Assembly (NCBI RefSeq): GCF_030867095.1
Contig: NC_081824.1
Location: forward strand, 118,676,162-118,740,161
DNA length: 64,000 nt
Origin: Alligator mississippiensis
Taxonomy: Eukaryota > Chordata > Crocodylia > Alligatoridae
Direction: 5' to 3'
Position numbers and translations under genes: made by a program
Shown: one piece after another, positions 61,183 through 64,000 of the stretch
Position numbering within the stretch: the stretch's first letter is position 1
Layout: every line of letters starts with the position of its first letter
The notes under the pieces: model-generated
The model's database searches: none
Seen by the model: only the letters and a program-made list of their open reading frames with translations
What the model was told of the DNA's origin: nothing

Positions 61183-62780
61183 CATCAGTGTGGATATATG
61201 CACTTATGTCTTACAGTAGCTAAGATGTAAAGAAATATACATTTTATGCTTTAGGACATAACTTTACAACCAACTTCTGGAGCTTAGAAAAAATGTCCCC
61301 TGTGAATAAATTAGAGCATTATCATGATTTTACAACTCCAGTTGATACAGAATGATGGATAATATGGACCACTGTTCTTTTTTAGTACGATGATTACTTT
61401 TTCTACCTCCTCACTGTACATACAATTTATTCTTCACCCGTTTTTCTGCATTGAAACGTATATCTATGACCATTTAAGTAGTCAATTACTTTCTGCCCTG
61501 AAAATGCCAGCTGCATGCTGCTTATGCTAACAAAGCTTAAAGTAATGCAATTATCCATGTTATGAAGACACATTTTCCATGGAACGTATGACAGGTGGTA
61601 TTTTGGTACCTAATTCTGACCAAAGGTTGTTGTTTTCACATAAAAGAAGAGACACTATGGTGTTCAAGGCTCATTTAAAAAAATTAAAAGCAAAGAACTG
61701 TTAGAATTGAATAGATCATTTACCTCCTCTTAGAGTGAAGGGATTCAAGCTTTATATATACACAACATATTTGCTTATGTTGCCACTCCTCATAAACCTG
61801 GGCAATAAAGTTTGACTGGCTACAATGGCTCTTTTATTTCTTTACTGACTAGACATTTGGGTGGAGTGAATACTGTGCCAGCAACTTCGAAGTATATTGT
61901 TTTTTGCATTTTTCAAATATTCATTTAGGGAAAGCCAATTACTTTAAGTTGTAATATAAATAACTCAGAAACTCTATCTGTGCTCAAAAAAAACAGTACA
62001 GAACTGTTCTCCCAACCTGTAATTGAGCCAAATTACACTGAGGTTTTTTTTTATGCACTTGGAAAGCATAATCATCTAACATTTTAATTTAAGTACAAGA
62101 ACTAAGAATAATCCATCTCAACTAAGAATAATCCAGCACAATAATATATAAACAACTATAAATATGTAGGCATTTTTGCAAGTAGTCTAGAAATCTGTAT
62201 ATTGGATCCTACTTATTTTTGAAACATGAAAGCCTTTCTGTTCTCTATCTTTCTCTGACAGACCAAATCTATTTTATAACAATTCAGCTGTAGGGCTTGA
62301 TTCTGTATTGATGCTGTAGTGAGTTCTGCATGCAAAACAAGAACAATGACCAGACCAGGAACAGTTCAGTTGTGCAGTGCAGCTGTTTAATAGCTTGGAT
62401 TTTTTCTCTGGGACTAACAATACAAAAGAATGGCAAGTTCTGTGTTTATGAAAACAAAATGTTTAGACCCTTAACCATTAAGCAGAAAGGCAGAAACAGC
62501 AGGACTTTGGCAACTGGATACAGTAAGTTTAAAAAAAAAAGGAGCACACCTGAAAACATTCATTCATTTTTCATGTATTATATGACAGTAACTAAGAGTA
62601 ATATAAATTTTATGGGTTTAACACATGTAAAGTCATAAATGACTTATTATAGTCAATTACGTAAGCCATACAGGGTATTCTGGGATACCTGAATACTTTA
62701 ATATCCTGAAGTAACTTTTTAAGAATGAAACAAATGCAATGACCATTATAAATACTCTGGTCCTTGGAAGTTAAACTTAC

Positions 62781-63024
62781 CTATTTGTTTCTAATTTTAG
62801 CCGCCCTAATTGCACATTCAGTGATCTATGAGCAGCCTGGGAATCATGGGATACTGTTGAACTGAGTGTGCTCACACCTGAGGTAGCTATGGCATCTTCC
62901 ATGACAATGCAAGGCCGTTGAACAGTTTGATTGTGTGGACGTTCATCATGATCTTCATCCACTTCTATGTCATCCTGATCTGCAGTATCACTTTCAGAGG
63001 CAAGACTAAAATGTGGCCTCAGTT
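62781..63024 (-). CDS. MAP3K5: MAP3K5 (ASK1) exon: acidic/serine-rich C-terminal linker
   Basis: This 244-nt internal coding exon follows acceptor TTTTTCTAATAG and ends at a strong donor (AG|GTAAGT). It enters with two bases completing a Glu codon, encodes 80 residues from LRPHFSLASES to LKLETN, and leaves with AG of a split Arg codon. The reading LRPHFSLASESDTADQ, the acidic stretch after it, ATSGVSTLSSTVSHDSQ and SLNVQLGR match, from memory, the region between the kinase domain and the C-terminal coiled coil of ASK1, a stress-activated MAP kinase kinase kinase acting upstream of the JNK and p38 kinases in the cytoplasm. Phases fit the next exon at 59435 exactly. The paralogues MAP3K15 and MAP3K6 are the alternatives; neighbouring MAP7 favours MAP3K5. 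The kinase-domain exons lie beyond the right edge. Confidence 0.93.
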
Positions 63025-63699
63025 CTATTAGAAAAACAATATTTATTATTAATACTCCACAATAATAAAGTCTTAACATAATTATAGATCATCCCACAGC
63101 TTTAAGCCATACCTGAAGCATCTGTAGAAAAAGGTTAAAATTGTTTTTCCAAAGGCTTTAAGCGCTCAAAAACTTCTTCAATGGCCTAGTACATTTGAAT
63201 ATCATTTGGTTTATGCTATTCATTTAGTTTCCAACCAGTAAAAATTTGCTCTAAAAGGATCCAAATTCCCACCCCCCCAACCAAAGCAGAACTCCTTTGA
63301 GATGCTCCACAGAGCTACATAAAAGCAAGCAGTTAAGGAGCAATGTTTGTTCAAAGCCTGCAATACACATAATGCACATTCATTTAGGATAGTGATTCCC
63401 AAACTTTTTGGGCCAGTACACCACTGTCAACCAGCAAACTTTCTGAATGGACTACCACATACCTGATCATCAACTGTTTAATTAAAAATGCTATGAATGT
63501 CTGCCGGGCCTGGTGCAAATGTGGGCCCCTTAATACAGGAGGGCCTTGCAGACCATCACTGATTTGAGAATCAGGTTGCTAAGAGAATCAGGTTGCAGAG
63601 GGCAGCAGGGGTGCAGGAGACAGAGAGCGAGTGGGGTGCCAAAATACAGGCACAGGCATGGAGGGCCAGCTGGCAGGGGACATGGTTGGGGACAGGCAA

Positions 63700-63938
63700 T
63701 GGGGGAACAGGCACAGGCATGGGAAGACAAGGAGCAAGGGGCAGGAGCTAGCCTCTCACCCCTCACTGCTGCTTTCCCAGCCACAGCCATGTGTGAGGAC
63801 AAATTGAAGACGGCCTCCCACTAATTAGGTACTATACATGGAAAAGTATAACAAATTTATGAATTGTTCATGTATCAAATCTAATTATTGGGGGGGTCAT
63901 CTTAAATTCAAAGTTGTCTTGGATTTGAATAAATACAG
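63700..63938 (+). repeat. Tail of the same dispersed family, with GC-rich part
   Basis: Homologous to 55130-55371, including cactgctgctttcccagcca, gaggacaaattgaagacgg, the AT-rich middle and the end tttgaataaatacagtagct. The left boundary is unclear. Confidence 0.6.
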
Positions 63939-64000
63939 TAGCTGTAGCAATTGTGCATAATAGATTGACTTGTATGGAGCTTTTTGCCACATGTTGGGCA

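Larger units (their letters stand above)
52553..64000 (-). other. MAP3K5: MAP3K5 introns
   Basis: Introns occupy 52553-53363, 53441-56218, 56332-59322, 59436-62780 and 63025 onward. Apart from the listed repeats, they are AT-rich and without further recognisable exons. The part from 63128 to 64000 contains a hAT-like start (near 63395) and the tail of a repeat family at about 63720-63938. The next upstream coding exon was not found inside the window. Confidence 0.65.

Noticed and set aside
1-64000. CRISPR arrays, bacterial operons, phage or viral genomes
   Set aside because: No regular direct-repeat/spacer array, no closely packed gene sets and no viral polyprotein or LTR structure were seen. 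The window is vertebrate nuclear DNA.

Overview
The window is nuclear DNA of an amniote, most likely a sauropsid and probably a crocodilian or turtle. It has split genes with GT-AG introns and one CpG-rich promoter. Many CR1-type LINEs end in the reptile/bird signature (tcatagattcatag... ggaagggacct). It also carries hAT-like and pogo/Tigger-like DNA elements and old MIR and tRNA-derived SINEs. I saw no Alu or L1, and it is too repeat-rich for a typical bird. The species call is inference.

Two host genes are present, both read from the minus strand, head to tail. At the right end are the last five coding exons I can recognise of MAP3K5 (ASK1), at 63024-62781, 59435-59323, 56331-56219, 53440-53364 and 52552-52492. 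They encode the C-terminal tail, a coiled coil and a SAM-like domain ending in a stop. About 12.5 kb downstream is a CpG island with the canonical first coding exon of MAP7 (ensconsin) at 39805-39730. A second, alternative first coding exon, probably also of MAP7, lies at 24978-24843. Both MAP7 start exons end in the same splice phase, so they can join the same exon 2, which lies beyond the left edge. In the human genome MAP3K5 and MAP7 are neighbours in this order and orientation, which supports both calls.

Layout: 1-24.8 kb is MAP7 intron with scattered CR1, hAT and SINE copies. It includes a hAT-like element with an 8-bp target duplication at 7740-8424, another at 16257-16734, a 1.2-kb fold-back element at 18.1-19.3 kb, and a third duplicated-target element at 19637-20018. 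24.8-25.0 kb is the alternative start exon. 25-39.7 kb is MAP7 intron with CR1, MIR, hAT, a pogo-like MITE and a palindromic repeat. 39.3-40.06 kb is the CpG promoter. 40.07-52.2 kb is the intergenic gap, built largely from two decayed CR1 copies and terminal-inverted-repeat elements nested in or beside them. 52.2-64 kb is the 3' part of MAP3K5, with a 1.15-kb CR1, an unnamed 1.75-kb inverted-repeat element and a perfect-ended 250-bp pogo-like MITE in its introns.

I found no CRISPR array, operon, phage, intact virus or novel enzymatic system. The most interesting features are the phase-matched alternative MAP7 start exon, several fold-back (inverted-duplication) elements, DNA elements with recognisable target duplications, a 19-bp tandem duplication at a CR1 5' junction, and a CR1 5' fragment abutting the MAP7 promoter.
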